Source: an uncultured Clostridia bacterium
Lineage (GTDB): Bacteria > Bacillota > Clostridia > Christensenellales > Aristaeellaceae
Length of the DNA stretch: 64,000 nucleotides
NCBI GenBank assembly: GCA_934632155.1
Contig: CAKTXZ010000003.1
Coordinates: forward strand, 120,740 to 184,739
Direction: 5' to 3'
Of the stretch, positions 15,142-24,818 are shown piece by piece (the stretch's first letter is position 1; each line of letters opens with the position of its first letter). The position numbers and the translations under genes were made by a program. The notes under the pieces were generated by a model. The model saw only the letters and a program-made list of their open reading frames with translations, ran no database searches and was not told where the DNA came from.

Positions 15142-17364
15142 GTGTACGCGGAGATCATCATCGATATCGCGTCCGAGCAGATCGACCGCGTGTTCACCTA
15201 TCGCGTGCCGGAGGATATGCGGCTCGCGCCCGGCATGCGCGTCCGCGTGCCCTTCGGGCCGCGGGAAAAGGAAGGCTTTGTCATCCGCCTGAAGGAAACG
15301 GCGGATTATGACGAGCGCCGGATTCGGCCCGTAACCGCGCCGCTGGAGGATTATCCGGCGCTGCTGCCGCCGTTGATGGCGCTGGCGGAGGAAATTCGCG
15401 CGCGGACGCACTGCCCGCTTTGCGAGGCGCTGCGGCTGATGCTGCCCGCCCAGATGCGCGGCGGCCGCGTGCGGGTGAAGACCGAAGCCTGCGCGCAGCT
15501 GCGCATCGCCCCCGATCAGGTGGATGAGGCGATTGCCAAGCAGCGCCGCGCGAAGAAGCGCTGCCTGCTGCTGACGCTGCTTTCCGACGGCCAGCCTCAT
15601 ACGCTGGAGGAGCTGCGCGCGATGGTGCGCGGCGTGCGTGAGCCGCTTGGTTATCTGGTCGAGCGCGAAATGGTGAGGGTGTTTGAGCGCGACGTGCTGC
15701 GCGCGCCCTTTTACGGGCATATGGACGCCGCGCCCGACCCCGTGCTTACGCCCGAGCAGGAGGAGGCGCTTTCCGAGCTGCTGCCTGCGCTGCAGCGGCC
15801 GCAAAAGCCTTTTTTGCTGCAGGGCGTGACGGGCTCGGGCAAGACGGAGGTTTACATTCGGCTGGTGCGCCGCGCGCTGGAAATGGGCAGGGGCGCGATT
15901 ATTCTGGTGCCCGAAATCGCGCTGACGCCGCAGATGATTACCTATTTCCGCACGCGTTTTGGCGGCGGCATGGCGGTGCTGCATTCGCGGCTTTCCGCGG
16001 GCGAGCGCTTTGACGAATGGCGGCGTATTCGCATGGGCGAGGCGCGCATTGTCATCGGCGCGCGGTCGGCGGTGTTCGCGCCGGTGGAGAGGCTGGGCGC
16101 GATTATTGTGGATGAGGAGCATGAGCAGACCTATGTCTCCGACCGTTTTCCGCAGTATGACGCGCGGGAAATCGCGGCCTCCCGCGTGCGGCGCGAGGGC
16201 GGCGCGCTGGTGCTTTCCAGCGCTACGCCCAGCATTTATTCCTATGCCATGGCGCGCCGCGGGGATTATATGCTCATTGAAATGCCCCATCGCGTGCTCA
16301 ACCGTCCCCTGCCCCAAGTGCATGTGGTGGATATGCGGCAGGAGCTGCGCCTTGGCAATCACGGCATTTTTTCCCGGCTGCTGCTGGAAAAGCTGCAGCA
16401 GTGCGTCGGAAATGGGCGGCAGGCGATGCTCTTTCTCAACCGCCGCGGCTATGCCAGCTCCGTTAATTGCCGGCGCTGCGGCGAAACCATCCAATGCGCC
16501 CGCTGTGACGTATCCATGACGTATCACAGCGTCGACGATACGCTGCGCTGCCACTATTGCGGCGCGGTGCAGCCTATGCCGGACAGGTGTCCCGCCTGCG
16601 GCAGCGCGTATATCAAGCCCATGGGCATCGGAACCCAGAAGGTGGAGGAGGAATTGCACCGGCTGTTTCCGGGCGTTGGCGTAATTCGCATGGACGTGGA
16701 TACGACGACGGGAAAGAACGCGCATTTCGATTTGATCGACCGCTTCCGCGCCGGGCAGGCGCAGGTTTTGCTGGGCACGCAGATGATCGCCAAAGGGCTG
16801 GATTTTCCGCAGGTAACGCTGGTGGGCGCGGTGATGGCGGATATGACGCTGAATTTTCCGGATTACCGCGCGCCGGAGCGCACGTTTCAGCTGCTGGTGC
16901 AGGTGGCGGGGCGCGCCGGGCGGGGCGAAACGCCGGGCGAGGTCGTGATTCAAACCTATAAGCCCGATCATTACGCCATCGTCGGGGCGGCGAAGCAGGA
17001 TTACCGCGCCTTTTTTGCCAGCGAATTTGAGCGCCGCAAGGCCGATCTTTACCCGCCCTTCACGTTGATCGCCCGCTTTTTGTGCGATTCGCCCGTACAG
17101 GCGGACGCAATGAAAACGGCGGAAGCGCTGCGGCGGCGGGTGATTGAGGAATTTGCGGATACGCCGCTGTGGCGGCGCGTGCTGTTCGTCCGTTCGGATG
17201 AAGCGCCGATCGGGCGTATTCAGAACCGTTATCGCGCGCAGGTGCTGATGAAGCTGCTCAACCATCCCGATACGGACGCCTTGCTTTCGCGGCTGCAGGA
17301 AATGACGGCGGAGGAATATCCCGCCCGTGTGCAGCTGGAAATCAATCCCGCGTCGCTGGCATGA
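15142..17364 (+). CDS. priA: Primosomal protein N' (replication restart helicase)
   Basis: A 740-residue superfamily 2 helicase that reloads the replisome at stalled forks. The N-terminal DNA-binding domain (YAEIIIDIASEQIDRVFTYR) is followed by Walker A GVTGSGKTEVYIRL, the DEEH box IIVDEEHEQTYV and two zinc sites (CRRCGETIQCARCD and CHYCGAVQPMPDRCPACGS). The helicase C-terminal lobe has GTQMIAKGLDFPQVTLVG and QVAGRAGRG. The start is GTG at 15142 with GGAGGAAG upstream. Confidence 0.95.
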   Translation: MYAEIIIDIASEQIDRVFTYRVPEDMRLAPGMRVRVPFGPREKEGFVIRLKETADYDERRIRPVTAPLEDYPALLPPLMALAEEIRARTHCPLCEALRLMLPAQMRGGRVRVKTEACAQLRIAPDQVDEAIAKQRRAKKRCLLLTLLSDGQPHTLEELRAMVRGVREPLGYLVEREMVRVFERDVLRAPFYGHMDAAPDPVLTPEQEEALSELLPALQRPQKPFLLQGVTGSGKTEVYIRLVRRALEMGRGAIILVPEIALTPQMITYFRTRFGGGMAVLHSRLSAGERFDEWRRIRMGEARIVIGARSAVFAPVERLGAIIVDEEHEQTYVSDRFPQYDAREIAASRVRREGGALVLSSATPSIYSYAMARRGDYMLIEMPHRVLNRPLPQVHVVDMRQELRLGNHGIFSRLLLEKLQQCVGNGRQAMLFLNRRGYASSVNCRRCGETIQCARCDVSMTYHSVDDTLRCHYCGAVQPMPDRCPACGSAYIKPMGIGTQKVEEELHRLFPGVGVIRMDVDTTTGKNAHFDLIDRFRAGQAQVLLGTQMIAKGLDFPQVTLVGAVMADMTLNFPDYRAPERTFQLLVQVAGRAGRGETPGEVVIQTYKPDHYAIVGAAKQDYRAFFASEFERRKADLYPPFTLIARFLCDSPVQADAMKTAEALRRRVIEEFADTPLWRRVLFVRSDEAPIGRIQNRYRAQVLMKLLNHPDTDALLSRLQEMTAEEYPARVQLEINPASLA

Positions 17365-17379
17365 AAACAGGAGGATAAA

Positions 17380-17841
17380 ATGGTCAGAAAAATTGTAAAG
17401 CTGGGAGACGAGACGCTGCGCAAGGAATGCAAGCCCATGCAGAAGTTTGACCTGCGGCTGTGGCTTTTGCTGCGCGATATGGCGGACACGATGTATAAGG
17501 CCGAGGGCGTAGGGCTGGCCGCGCCGCAGGTGGGCATTTTGCGCCGCGTGGTGGTGGTCGACGTGGGCGACGGCCTGATTGAATTGATTAACCCCGAAAT
17601 CATCGCGCGCGAGGGCGAACAGGGCGGCGCGGAGGGCTGCCTGAGCATTCCCGGCCGGCAGGGCTATGTTGTGCGTCCTGAGCGCGTGACCGTCCGCGCG
17701 CAGGATCGCAAGGGGAAGCCGATCGAGGTGATCGCCGAGGGCTTCAAGGCGCGTGCGTTCTGCCATGAAATCGATCATCTGGACGGCGTGCTGTACATTG
17801 ACAAAATGGATCATGAGATTTTTGACGACGAGGAGAAATAA
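17380..17841 (+). CDS. def: Peptide deformylase
   Basis: A 153-residue metalloprotease that removes the formyl group from new proteins. All three motifs are present: GVGLAAPQVG, EGCLSIPG and HEIDHLDGVLY, giving the Cys, two His and Glu of the metal site. It precedes fmt by four bases, the classic def-fmt pair that makes and removes formyl-methionine. Confidence 0.96.
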   Translation: MVRKIVKLGDETLRKECKPMQKFDLRLWLLLRDMADTMYKAEGVGLAAPQVGILRRVVVVDVGDGLIELINPEIIAREGEQGGAEGCLSIPGRQGYVVRPERVTVRAQDRKGKPIEVIAEGFKARAFCHEIDHLDGVLYIDKMDHEIFDDEEK

Positions 17842-17845
17842 TCGC

Positions 17846-18778
17846 ATGCGCATTGTGTTCATGGGTACGCCGGAATTCGGCGTGCCGTCGCTGGAGGCGC
17901 TGGTGCGCGCGGGCTACGACGTGGTCGGCGTGATCACCCAGCCGGATAAGCCCAAGGGGCGCGGCAATAAGCTGCAGATGAGCCCGGTGAAGGAAGCGGC
18001 GCTGCGGCATGGGCTGCCCGTGCTGCAGCCTGTCCGTATCCGGCTGGACGGCGTGGAGGATCTGCGCGCGCTAAAGCCCGATCTTTGCGTAACGGCGGCC
18101 TTCGGCCAGATTTTATCGCAGGAAATCTTGGATATTCCGCGCATCGGCACCGTGAACGTGCATTCCTCGCTGCTGCCTAAGTATCGCGGCTCCGCGCCCG
18201 TCAACTGGGCGATCATACAGGGCGAAACGCATACCGGCGTTACCACCATGATGACCGATAAGGGGCTGGATACCGGCGATATACTGCTCACGCGCGAAAT
18301 GGATATCCTGCCGGGGGAAACGGCGGAGGAGCTGACAAAGCGCATGGCCCCCGTGGGCGCGGAGCTGCTATTGGAGACGATTCGCCGTCTCGAGGCGGGC
18401 GATTGCCCGCGTACGCCGCAGAACCATGCCGAAATGACCTATTTCCCGATGCTGAAAAAAGAAATGGGCGATATCGACTGGGGGCTGTCCGCGCGGGAAA
18501 TCTGCTGCCGGGTGCGCGGACTGACGCCGTGGCCGGGCGCATATACCGCCATGGACGGCGAAGTGATGAAAATCTGGCGCGCTGAGGAAACGGATATGCA
18601 CGGGGAGCCGGGATGCGTGCTGGCGGCGGACGCCAAGGAAGGGCTGGTCATCGCCGCGGGCGAAGGCGCGGTGCGCGTGCTGACGCTTCAGGCGCAGGGC
18701 GGGAAGCGCATGCAGGCGCGGGACTATCTGCTGGGACATCCCGTCAAGGCGAAGCGCTGCAGCCGTACGGAGGAATGA
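17846..18778 (+). CDS. fmt: Methionyl-tRNA formyltransferase
   Basis: A 310-residue enzyme that formylates initiator Met-tRNA using 10-formyl-tetrahydrofolate. It starts MRIVFMGTPEFGVPSLEAL and has the catalytic region NVHSSLLPKYRGSAPVNWAI. The C-terminal OB-like tRNA-binding domain includes RVRGLTPWPGAYT. The start at 17846 follows the def stop by four bases. The rsmB start follows its stop by two bases. Confidence 0.95.
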   Translation: MRIVFMGTPEFGVPSLEALVRAGYDVVGVITQPDKPKGRGNKLQMSPVKEAALRHGLPVLQPVRIRLDGVEDLRALKPDLCVTAAFGQILSQEILDIPRIGTVNVHSSLLPKYRGSAPVNWAIIQGETHTGVTTMMTDKGLDTGDILLTREMDILPGETAEELTKRMAPVGAELLLETIRRLEAGDCPRTPQNHAEMTYFPMLKKEMGDIDWGLSAREICCRVRGLTPWPGAYTAMDGEVMKIWRAEETDMHGEPGCVLAADAKEGLVIAAGEGAVRVLTLQAQGGKRMQARDYLLGHPVKAKRCSRTEE

Positions 18779-18780
18779 GC

Positions 18781-20511
18781 ATGGAAAAGAAACCGAAGCA
18801 GGAAAACCGTTCGTATGGCGACCGCAAACCTTACGGCGACCGTAAACCGGCGGGCGATCGTAAGCCCTACGGCGAGCATAAACCGGTTGGCGATCGTAAG
18901 CCCTACGGCGACCGTAAACCGGCGGGTGATCGTAAGCCGTACGGCGACCGTAAACCGGCGGGTGATCGTAAGCCCTACGGCGACCGTAAACCGGCGGGTG
19001 ATCGTAAGCCCTACGGCGACCGTAAACCGGTGGGCGATCGTAAGCCCTACGGCGAGCATAAACCGGCGGGTGAGCATAAACCGTACGGCGACCGTAAACC
19101 GGCGGAGGAACGCAGGGGGCCGTACGGCCGGCCTGCGCAGCTGCGGCCGCAGCAGCGCGTCGCGCCGGCCTATCCTTCCGTGACGTCGCGGAAGGTGGCT
19201 CTGGAAATCTTTGGCGATGTGATGCATAAGGACGCTTACGCAGCGCTGTCGCTGGACGAGCGGCTGAGCAAGACGAACCTGACGCAGCTGGACAAGCGCT
19301 TCTGCGCCAGCCTTGTCTATCGCACGCTGGAGAACCTGATTCGCATCGATTATGTGCTGGGCTTTTTCCTCAAGGACGCCGACGCGCTGGAGCCGCAGGT
19401 GCGCGATATTTTGCGTATCAGCGCCTGCCAGCTGCTTTTCCACGACCGCATTCCCGAAAACGCGGTGGTGGACGAGGCGGTGAAGCTGACGCGCGCGCTG
19501 GGACTGGAGGGGCTTACGGGCCTGACCAACGCCGTGCTGCGGGCGCTGGTTCGCGGGAAAGACGATATCCAATACCCCACGCCGGACGAGGGCGCGCGGT
19601 ATCTTTCCATTATGTTTTCCGTGCCGCTGTGGCTGGCGGAAAAGCTGCTGGACGCCTACGGCCCGGAGCTTGCCAAGGATATTTGCGCCTATCGCACGGA
19701 AAGCCACTATACGGTTGTCCGCCCCAACCTCGCCCGCATGGACGACGCGGCGTTTGAAGCGCTGCTGAAGAAAAAGGTCTGGGAGGTTGAAAGGGGCGCT
19801 GCGGCGCATGCGTATCGCGTGCGCATGGCCTCTGAAATCGCGCGGGACGCGGATTATCTGGCGGGCAATTTCTCCATTCAGGGCGAAAGCAGTATGCTGG
19901 CCGCGCAGGCGGCGGACGTTCGCCCCGGCATGCAGGCGCTGGATTGCTGCGCCGCGCCGGGCGGCAAGACGGCCTATCTGGCCGAATGTATGAACGGCAC
20001 GGGGCGCGTGTACGCGTGGGACGTGCACGACCATCGGGTGGCGCTGCTGCGGGCGATGCAAAAACGGCTGGGACTGGACAACGTGCGCCCGGCCGTGCGC
20101 GACGCGACGGCGCTCAGGGAGGATATGCGCGGCACGATGGATGTGGTGCTGCTGGACGCGCCCTGCTCGGGCCTTGGCGTAATGGACGACAAGCCCGACA
20201 TCAAATACCGCGCCAGCGCGGAATCCGTGCGCGAGCTGGCGGCGCTGCAGGAAAAGCTGCTGGACACATGCTGCCAATACGTTCGCCGCGGCGGCGTGCT
20301 GGTGTATTCCACCTGCAGCCTGCTGCCCGAGGAAAACGGCGAGCAGATCGGGCGTTTCCTTGAAAAGCATCCGGAGTTTGCGCTTTCCGCCCTGCCGGAC
20401 ACGATCGACGAAAAATTCCGCGCGCGGCAGACGGCGCAGGGGCTGCAGCTTTTGCCCTGCCGCGACGGGGTGGAGGGCTTCTTTATCGCGCGGCTGCGCA
20501 GGGTGAAATAA
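18781..20511 (+). CDS. rsmB: 16S rRNA m5C967 methyltransferase with an N-terminal hexapeptide-repeat tail
   Basis: 576 residues against about 430-450 for normal RsmB. The excess is an N-terminal tail: residues 12-107 are 16 tandem hexapeptides of the form (Y/A/V)G(D/E)(R/H)KP. A normal RsmB follows: a NusB-like RNA-binding domain (VTSRKVALEIF to about residue 260), then the Rossmann methyltransferase with LDCCAAPGGKTAYLAECM. The catalytic cysteines lie in LLDAPCSGLGV and VYSTCSLLPEENGEQ. The start is immediately after fmt. The basic, disordered tail probably adds nonspecific RNA or ribosome binding; that role is inferred. Confidence 0.93.
   Translation: MEKKPKQENRSYGDRKPYGDRKPAGDRKPYGEHKPVGDRKPYGDRKPAGDRKPYGDRKPAGDRKPYGDRKPAGDRKPYGDRKPVGDRKPYGEHKPAGEHKPYGDRKPAEERRGPYGRPAQLRPQQRVAPAYPSVTSRKVALEIFGDVMHKDAYAALSLDERLSKTNLTQLDKRFCASLVYRTLENLIRIDYVLGFFLKDADALEPQVRDILRISACQLLFHDRIPENAVVDEAVKLTRALGLEGLTGLTNAVLRALVRGKDDIQYPTPDEGARYLSIMFSVPLWLAEKLLDAYGPELAKDICAYRTESHYTVVRPNLARMDDAAFEALLKKKVWEVERGAAAHAYRVRMASEIARDADYLAGNFSIQGESSMLAAQAADVRPGMQALDCCAAPGGKTAYLAECMNGTGRVYAWDVHDHRVALLRAMQKRLGLDNVRPAVRDATALREDMRGTMDVVLLDAPCSGLGVMDDKPDIKYRASAESVRELAALQEKLLDTCCQYVRRGGVLVYSTCSLLPEENGEQIGRFLEKHPEFALSALPDTIDEKFRARQTAQGLQLLPCRDGVEGFFIARLRRVK
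18814..19101 (+). repeat. In-frame 18-base tandem repeat, 16 copies
   Basis: The DNA encodes 16 hexapeptide units, mostly alternating YGDRKP and AGDRKP (higher-order period 36 bases), with scattered EHKP and VGDRKP variants. Near-identical adjacent copies such as 18930-19020 indicate recent expansion by slippage or unequal exchange. The repeat count is a multiple of the codon frame throughout, so the downstream enzyme stays in frame. Confidence 0.95.
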
Positions 20512-20513
20512 TC

Positions 20514-21548
20514 ATGACGGAATGGATGGGACTCTATCCTGACGAGCTTCGGGAGCGGCTGGCCGCGATGGGCGAAAAGCCCTTCCGCGCCGGGCAGGTG
20601 TTCGCATGGCTGCATAAGGGTGCGCGGTTTGACGACATGACCAACCTGCCGCTTTCCCTGCGCGAAAAGCTCAAGCAGACGGGCGTGGATCAGCCCCTGA
20701 CCATTGGGCAGACGCGCGTTTCCGCGCTGGACGGCACGCGAAAATTCCTGTACGCCCTGCGCGACGGCAATTGCGTGGAGGGCGTGCTGATGCGCTATCG
20801 CTACGGCTACACGCTGTGCGTGTCCACGCAGGTGGGCTGCCGGATGGGCTGCCGTTTTTGCGCCAGCACGCTGGAGGGCTGCGTGCGCAACCTTTCCGCC
20901 GCGGAGATTCTTTCGCAGGTACATTGCGCCAACGCTGTGCTGGACGGGGAGCGGGTGCATAACCTTGTGCTGATGGGCAGCGGCGAGCCGCTGGATAATT
21001 ATGATGAAGTGGTGCGCTTTTTGCGGCTGGTATCGCATCCGGAGGGGCTGAATATCGGCCTGAGGCATATCAGCCTGAGCACCTGCGGGCTGGCGGACAA
21101 AATGTACCGCTTTTCTCAGGAGGGGCTGCCGGTGACGCTGTCGCTGTCCCTGCACGCGCCCAACGACGAAATTCGCCGCCGCCTCATGCCCATCGCCAAT
21201 CGATACACAATTGAAGAAACGCTGGCCGCCTGCCGCAATTATATTGAAAAGACGGGCCGCCGCGTGGTGTTTGAATACGCGCTGGTGGACGGCGTGAACG
21301 CGTCCGTCGCCTGCGCGGAGGAGCTCGCGGACAGGCTGCGCGGCATGCAGTGCCATGTGAACCTGATTCCGCTCAACACGGTAAAGGAGCGCAATCTTTT
21401 CGGCGTGACGGAAAAGCAGGTCGCCGCGTTTTTAGAGACGCTGGAAAAACGGCATATTTCCGCCACGCGCCGCCGCGAGATGGGCGATGATATCGAGGGC
21501 GCGTGCGGGCAATTGCGCAAGAAGGTTATGCGGGAGGAAGGGCGATGA
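20514..21548 (+). CDS. rlmN: Dual-specificity RNA methyltransferase (23S rRNA A2503 / tRNA A37)
   Basis: A 344-residue radical SAM enzyme adding a methyl group to C2 of adenosine. The [4Fe-4S] cluster motif is CRMGCRFCAST. The conserved GSGEPLDNYDEV and the C-terminal GDDIEGACGQL, whose cysteine carries the methyl intermediate, are both present. An N-terminal RNA-binding helical domain (LRERLAAMGEKPFRAGQVFA) is typical. Its stop overlaps the start of the PP2C phosphatase gene (ATGA). Confidence 0.95.
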   Translation: MTEWMGLYPDELRERLAAMGEKPFRAGQVFAWLHKGARFDDMTNLPLSLREKLKQTGVDQPLTIGQTRVSALDGTRKFLYALRDGNCVEGVLMRYRYGYTLCVSTQVGCRMGCRFCASTLEGCVRNLSAAEILSQVHCANAVLDGERVHNLVLMGSGEPLDNYDEVVRFLRLVSHPEGLNIGLRHISLSTCGLADKMYRFSQEGLPVTLSLSLHAPNDEIRRRLMPIANRYTIEETLAACRNYIEKTGRRVVFEYALVDGVNASVACAEELADRLRGMQCHVNLIPLNTVKERNLFGVTEKQVAAFLETLEKRHISATRRREMGDDIEGACGQLRKKVMREEGR

Positions 21549-22252
21549 GGGTTGTATCCAGAACGCATGTCGGCCGGGTGCGCGCATCCAATCAGGACGC
21601 GCTGCTGCTGCAGCCGGGGGAATACGGCCTGTACGGTGTGGCGGACGGCATGGGCGGGCACAACGCGGGCGACGTGGCCAGCCGGATGGCGGTGCTGATG
21701 ATCGGGCGCGTGCTGGAGGGCGCAAGGCCGGACGAGGCGCTGCTGCGCGGCGGCTTTGAGGAGGTCAACCTCATGATCTATGAGGAGCAATTGGCTGACC
21801 AGAAGCTTTCGGGCATGGGCACGACGCTGACTGTGATCTGGGAGGATACCGACGCCGTGCTGCTGGGGCATGTGGGCGACAGCCGGGCGTACCGCCTGCG
21901 CTGCGGCGAAATGCGCCAGATCAGTCAGGATCATTCCATGGTGGGCGAATTGGTGCGCTCCGGCGTGCTGACGGCCGAGCAGGCGCGCAGTCATCCCTAT
22001 CGCAATGTCATCACCCGGGCGCTTGGCGCGTCCGAAACCATAGAGGCGGACGTATCGCGGCTGGATAAGCAGCCGGGCGACAAATATCTGATCTGCTCGG
22101 ACGGGCTTTCGGAATACGTGACGCTGCCGCAGATGGAGAGCATTCTGACCTGCATGCCGCTCGAGGACGCGGCGGAGGAAATGCTGGCGCGGGCGCTGCG
22201 CGGCGGCGGCCGGGACAACATTTCGCTGGTGATCGCCGAGGTGACGGCATGA
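21545..22252 (+). CDS. PP2C-family serine/threonine phosphatase (PrpC/Stp1)
   Basis: A 235-residue phosphatase. The metal-binding residues are all present: RASNQDALLL, VADGMGGHNAGDVAS, GHVGDSRAYRLR, ICSDGLSEYV and GGGRDNISLVI. It reverses phosphorylation by the adjacent PASTA kinase. Overlaps of four bases on both sides (with rlmN and the kinase) indicate tight translational coupling. Confidence 0.94.
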   Translation: MRVVSRTHVGRVRASNQDALLLQPGEYGLYGVADGMGGHNAGDVASRMAVLMIGRVLEGARPDEALLRGGFEEVNLMIYEEQLADQKLSGMGTTLTVIWEDTDAVLLGHVGDSRAYRLRCGEMRQISQDHSMVGELVRSGVLTAEQARSHPYRNVITRALGASETIEADVSRLDKQPGDKYLICSDGLSEYVTLPQMESILTCMPLEDAAEEMLARALRGGGRDNISLVIAEVTA

Positions 22253-23934
22253 TCGGAAAAATTCTGGATAACCGCTACGAGCTGGTGGAGTTCCTCGGCA
22301 AGGGCGGCATGGCGCTGGTATACCGCGCGATCGACCATCGCACGGGTCACAGCGTCGCGGTCAAAATATTGCGTCCCGAATTCAACCAGGACGCGGAATT
22401 TCTGCGCCGCTTTGAGCGCGAAGCCACGACCGCCAGTAAAATGAACCATCACAATATCGTCAATCTGCTGGACGTGGGGCGGGACGGTGATTTTCGCTAT
22501 CTGGTCATGGAATATGTGCGCGGGCGCACGCTCAAGGATGTGATCGCGCAAAAGGGGGCGCTGCCGCCCACCGTGGCCGCGCAAATCGGCATTCGCATTC
22601 TCTCCGCGCTGCAGCACGCGCACCAGAACGGCATCATCCACCGCGACATCAAATCCCAGAACATTCTGGTGCATGCCGACGGGCATATCAAGGTGTCGGA
22701 TTTCGGCATCGCGCGCGTGGCGGGCAGCAATACCATCAGCCGCAACGACAGCGTGATGGGCTCGGTGCATTATTTTTCGCCCGAGCAGGCCAAGGGCGAG
22801 GACGTGACCTTCGCCAGCGACCTCTATTCCGTGGGCGTGGTGCTTTATGAAATGCTCACGGGGCAATTGCCCTTCGACGGCGAAACGCCCGTGGCCATCG
22901 CCCTGCAGCAAATCAGCGATAAGCCGCGCCCCATCAGCGAATTGAACCCCGCTGTGCCGCCCGCGCTGGAGCGCGTGGTGCAAAAGGCGATGGAAAAGCG
23001 CCCGGAGAAGCGCTATCAGAGCGCGCTGGAAATGGCGCAGGATCTGCAGCACGCGCTGCAGGAGCCGGACGGCACTTGGCTGGGGCGGCTGCCGGACAGG
23101 CCGGACGCGCCGCCGCGCGCCGCCGCGCACACCACGACCGTCACGCGGCCGATTCGCCCGCGCCGCTGGCTCTGGACGCGCATCGTCGCCGGCGCGGTGA
23201 TGGCCGCCGTGCTCTTTGGCCTTGTTATGGGCGCGATGCGCTTATACGACACGATCATCAATACGGTCGAGGCGCCTTACCTGCTGGACGAAACGGAGGA
23301 AAACGCGCAGCGCATGATTAAACGCGCGGGGCTGACGGCCGTCATCAGGCGGGCGAGCGATGAAAACAAGCCGGCGGGCACGGTTATTTCGCAGTCCCCC
23401 GCCTATGAAACGCGCATGCGCCGGAACGAAACCATCGTCATTACCGTTTCTACGGGCCCGGCGGAGCAGGCGGCGCCCAGCCTTACGGGCCTTTCGCTGG
23501 GCGACGCGATGGCCAAGGCGCAGCGCCGCGGCTTTACGGTGCTGGCGCTGCAGGAACGCGAGCTTTCCGCAAGGCCGTGGGATACCGTGCTGCGCCAGTC
23601 CCCCGAGGAGGGGCAGACGATGCCCAACGGGAGCGTCATTCAGGTGACGCTCAGCGGCGGCAGCGTGACGCTGCCGAGCCTTGTGGGCAAAACGCGCCAG
23701 GAGGCGCTGCTGACCATTCAACAGCTGAACCTGAAGCTGACGGAAATTCAGGAAATCCCCGTGGAGGATAAAAGCCAGTTCGACCGTGTGGCCGCCCAGC
23801 AGTACAGCGACGGGAAAAACACCTTCCTCCCCGGCGAGGAGGCAATGCAGCAAACGCAGGTGACGCTGGCGATTTATGTACGCTATGTGCCGGAAACGGC
23901 GGACGCTCAGAAAGCGACGGAGGAAGCGCCATGA
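22249..23934 (+). CDS. PASTA-domain serine/threonine protein kinase (PrkC/PknB family)
   Basis: 561 residues. The cytoplasmic kinase domain (about 1-265) has the glycine loop LGKGGMALVYRA, the ATP-anchoring K39 in VAVKIL, the catalytic HRDIKSQNILV near residue 131 and DFGIARV. A single membrane helix lies near 306-330. About three extracellular PASTA domains follow, beginning around residue 344, and these sense muropeptides or lipid II. The kinase regulates wall growth, division and germination in Firmicutes. It overlaps the phosphatase upstream and rsgA downstream by four bases each. Confidence 0.95.
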   Translation: MIGKILDNRYELVEFLGKGGMALVYRAIDHRTGHSVAVKILRPEFNQDAEFLRRFEREATTASKMNHHNIVNLLDVGRDGDFRYLVMEYVRGRTLKDVIAQKGALPPTVAAQIGIRILSALQHAHQNGIIHRDIKSQNILVHADGHIKVSDFGIARVAGSNTISRNDSVMGSVHYFSPEQAKGEDVTFASDLYSVGVVLYEMLTGQLPFDGETPVAIALQQISDKPRPISELNPAVPPALERVVQKAMEKRPEKRYQSALEMAQDLQHALQEPDGTWLGRLPDRPDAPPRAAAHTTTVTRPIRPRRWLWTRIVAGAVMAAVLFGLVMGAMRLYDTIINTVEAPYLLDETEENAQRMIKRAGLTAVIRRASDENKPAGTVISQSPAYETRMRRNETIVITVSTGPAEQAAPSLTGLSLGDAMAKAQRRGFTVLALQERELSARPWDTVLRQSPEEGQTMPNGSVIQVTLSGGSVTLPSLVGKTRQEALLTIQQLNLKLTEIQEIPVEDKSQFDRVAAQQYSDGKNTFLPGEEAMQQTQVTLAIYVRYVPETADAQKATEEAP

Positions 23935-24818
23935 CGGAGGGCGTGATTATTCGCGGGCGCGGCGGGCTGTATACCGCGCGCGACGCGCAGGGGCGGGAAT
24001 ACGTGCTGCGCGCAAAGAAGAAATTCCGCCGTCAGGGGCTCAGCCCGCTGGTGGGCGACAGGATCGTCTTTACGCCGGGCGGAATCAGCGACGAGCACGG
24101 CTGGGTGGAGGATATTCTGCCGCGCCGCAGCCAGTGCCTGCGCCCGCCGGTGGCAAACGTGACGCTGCTGTGCCTTGTGGCCGCGCCGCAGCCCGCTCCG
24201 GATTGGTATCTGATGGATAAGCTGCTGATTTACGCGCAAAAGCAGCGCCTGACGCCGCTGCTGATTCTGAACAAGGCGGATCAGGAGCCGACGGGCGAAA
24301 CCTTCGCGCAGGCGGCGGAAATGTATCGCGGCGCGGATGCGCAGCTCATGCGCGTCAGCGCGCGCAGCGGCGAGGGCCTTGCGGCGCTTCGGGAAAGGCT
24401 GCGCGGCGAGGTGTGCTGCTTCGCGGGGCAGTCGGGCGTCGGGAAGTCCACGCTGCTGAACGCTTTGTTCGGCCTTGCACAGGAAACGGGCGACATCAGC
24501 CGGAAAATTCAGCGCGGAAAGAATACGACAAGGCACGCCGAAATGTTTTCCATGGACGGCGCGTCTGTGATCGATACGCCGGGGTTCAGCCTGCTGGAAT
24601 TGGACGAGGCGGCCGATCCCGTGCTGCTGCAGGAAAATTACCCGGAGCTTGCGCCCTACAGGGGCAAATGCCGCTTTCAGCCCTGCTACCACGACCGCGA
24701 GCCGGGCTGCGCCGTGACGCAGGCCGTCGCCGAAGGAAAAATCAGCGCCGCGCGCGTCGCGCGGTATCGGGAATTGCTGGCGGACTGCCGCCGGGTATGG
24801 AGGGAACGCTATGATTGA
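23931..24818 (+). CDS. rsgA: Ribosome small-subunit-dependent GTPase A
   Basis: A 295-residue circularly permuted GTPase for late 30S maturation. The N-terminal OB fold (GVIIRGRGGLYTARDAQGRE) is followed by G4 LILNKADQE, then G1 FAGQSGVGKSTLLNALFG near residue 163 and G3 IDTPGFSLL. The C-terminal zinc knuckle is CRFQPCYHDREPGCAV. The start overlaps the kinase stop and the rpe start overlaps its own 3' end by eight bases. Confidence 0.95.
   Translation: MTEGVIIRGRGGLYTARDAQGREYVLRAKKKFRRQGLSPLVGDRIVFTPGGISDEHGWVEDILPRRSQCLRPPVANVTLLCLVAAPQPAPDWYLMDKLLIYAQKQRLTPLLILNKADQEPTGETFAQAAEMYRGADAQLMRVSARSGEGLAALRERLRGEVCCFAGQSGVGKSTLLNALFGLAQETGDISRKIQRGKNTTRHAEMFSMDGASVIDTPGFSLLELDEAADPVLLQENYPELAPYRGKCRFQPCYHDREPGCAVTQAVAEGKISAARVARYRELLADCRRVWRERYD

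Noticed and set aside
13873..17862. A 1329-codon minus-strand open frame across coaBC, priA and def
   Set aside because: Arg/His/Gln-rich shadow translation; the plus-strand genes carry complete family motifs.
18814..19101. Regular repeats that might look like a CRISPR array
   Set aside because: There are no unique spacers; the period is 18/36 bases, in frame, and encodes a peptide repeat joined to RsmB.
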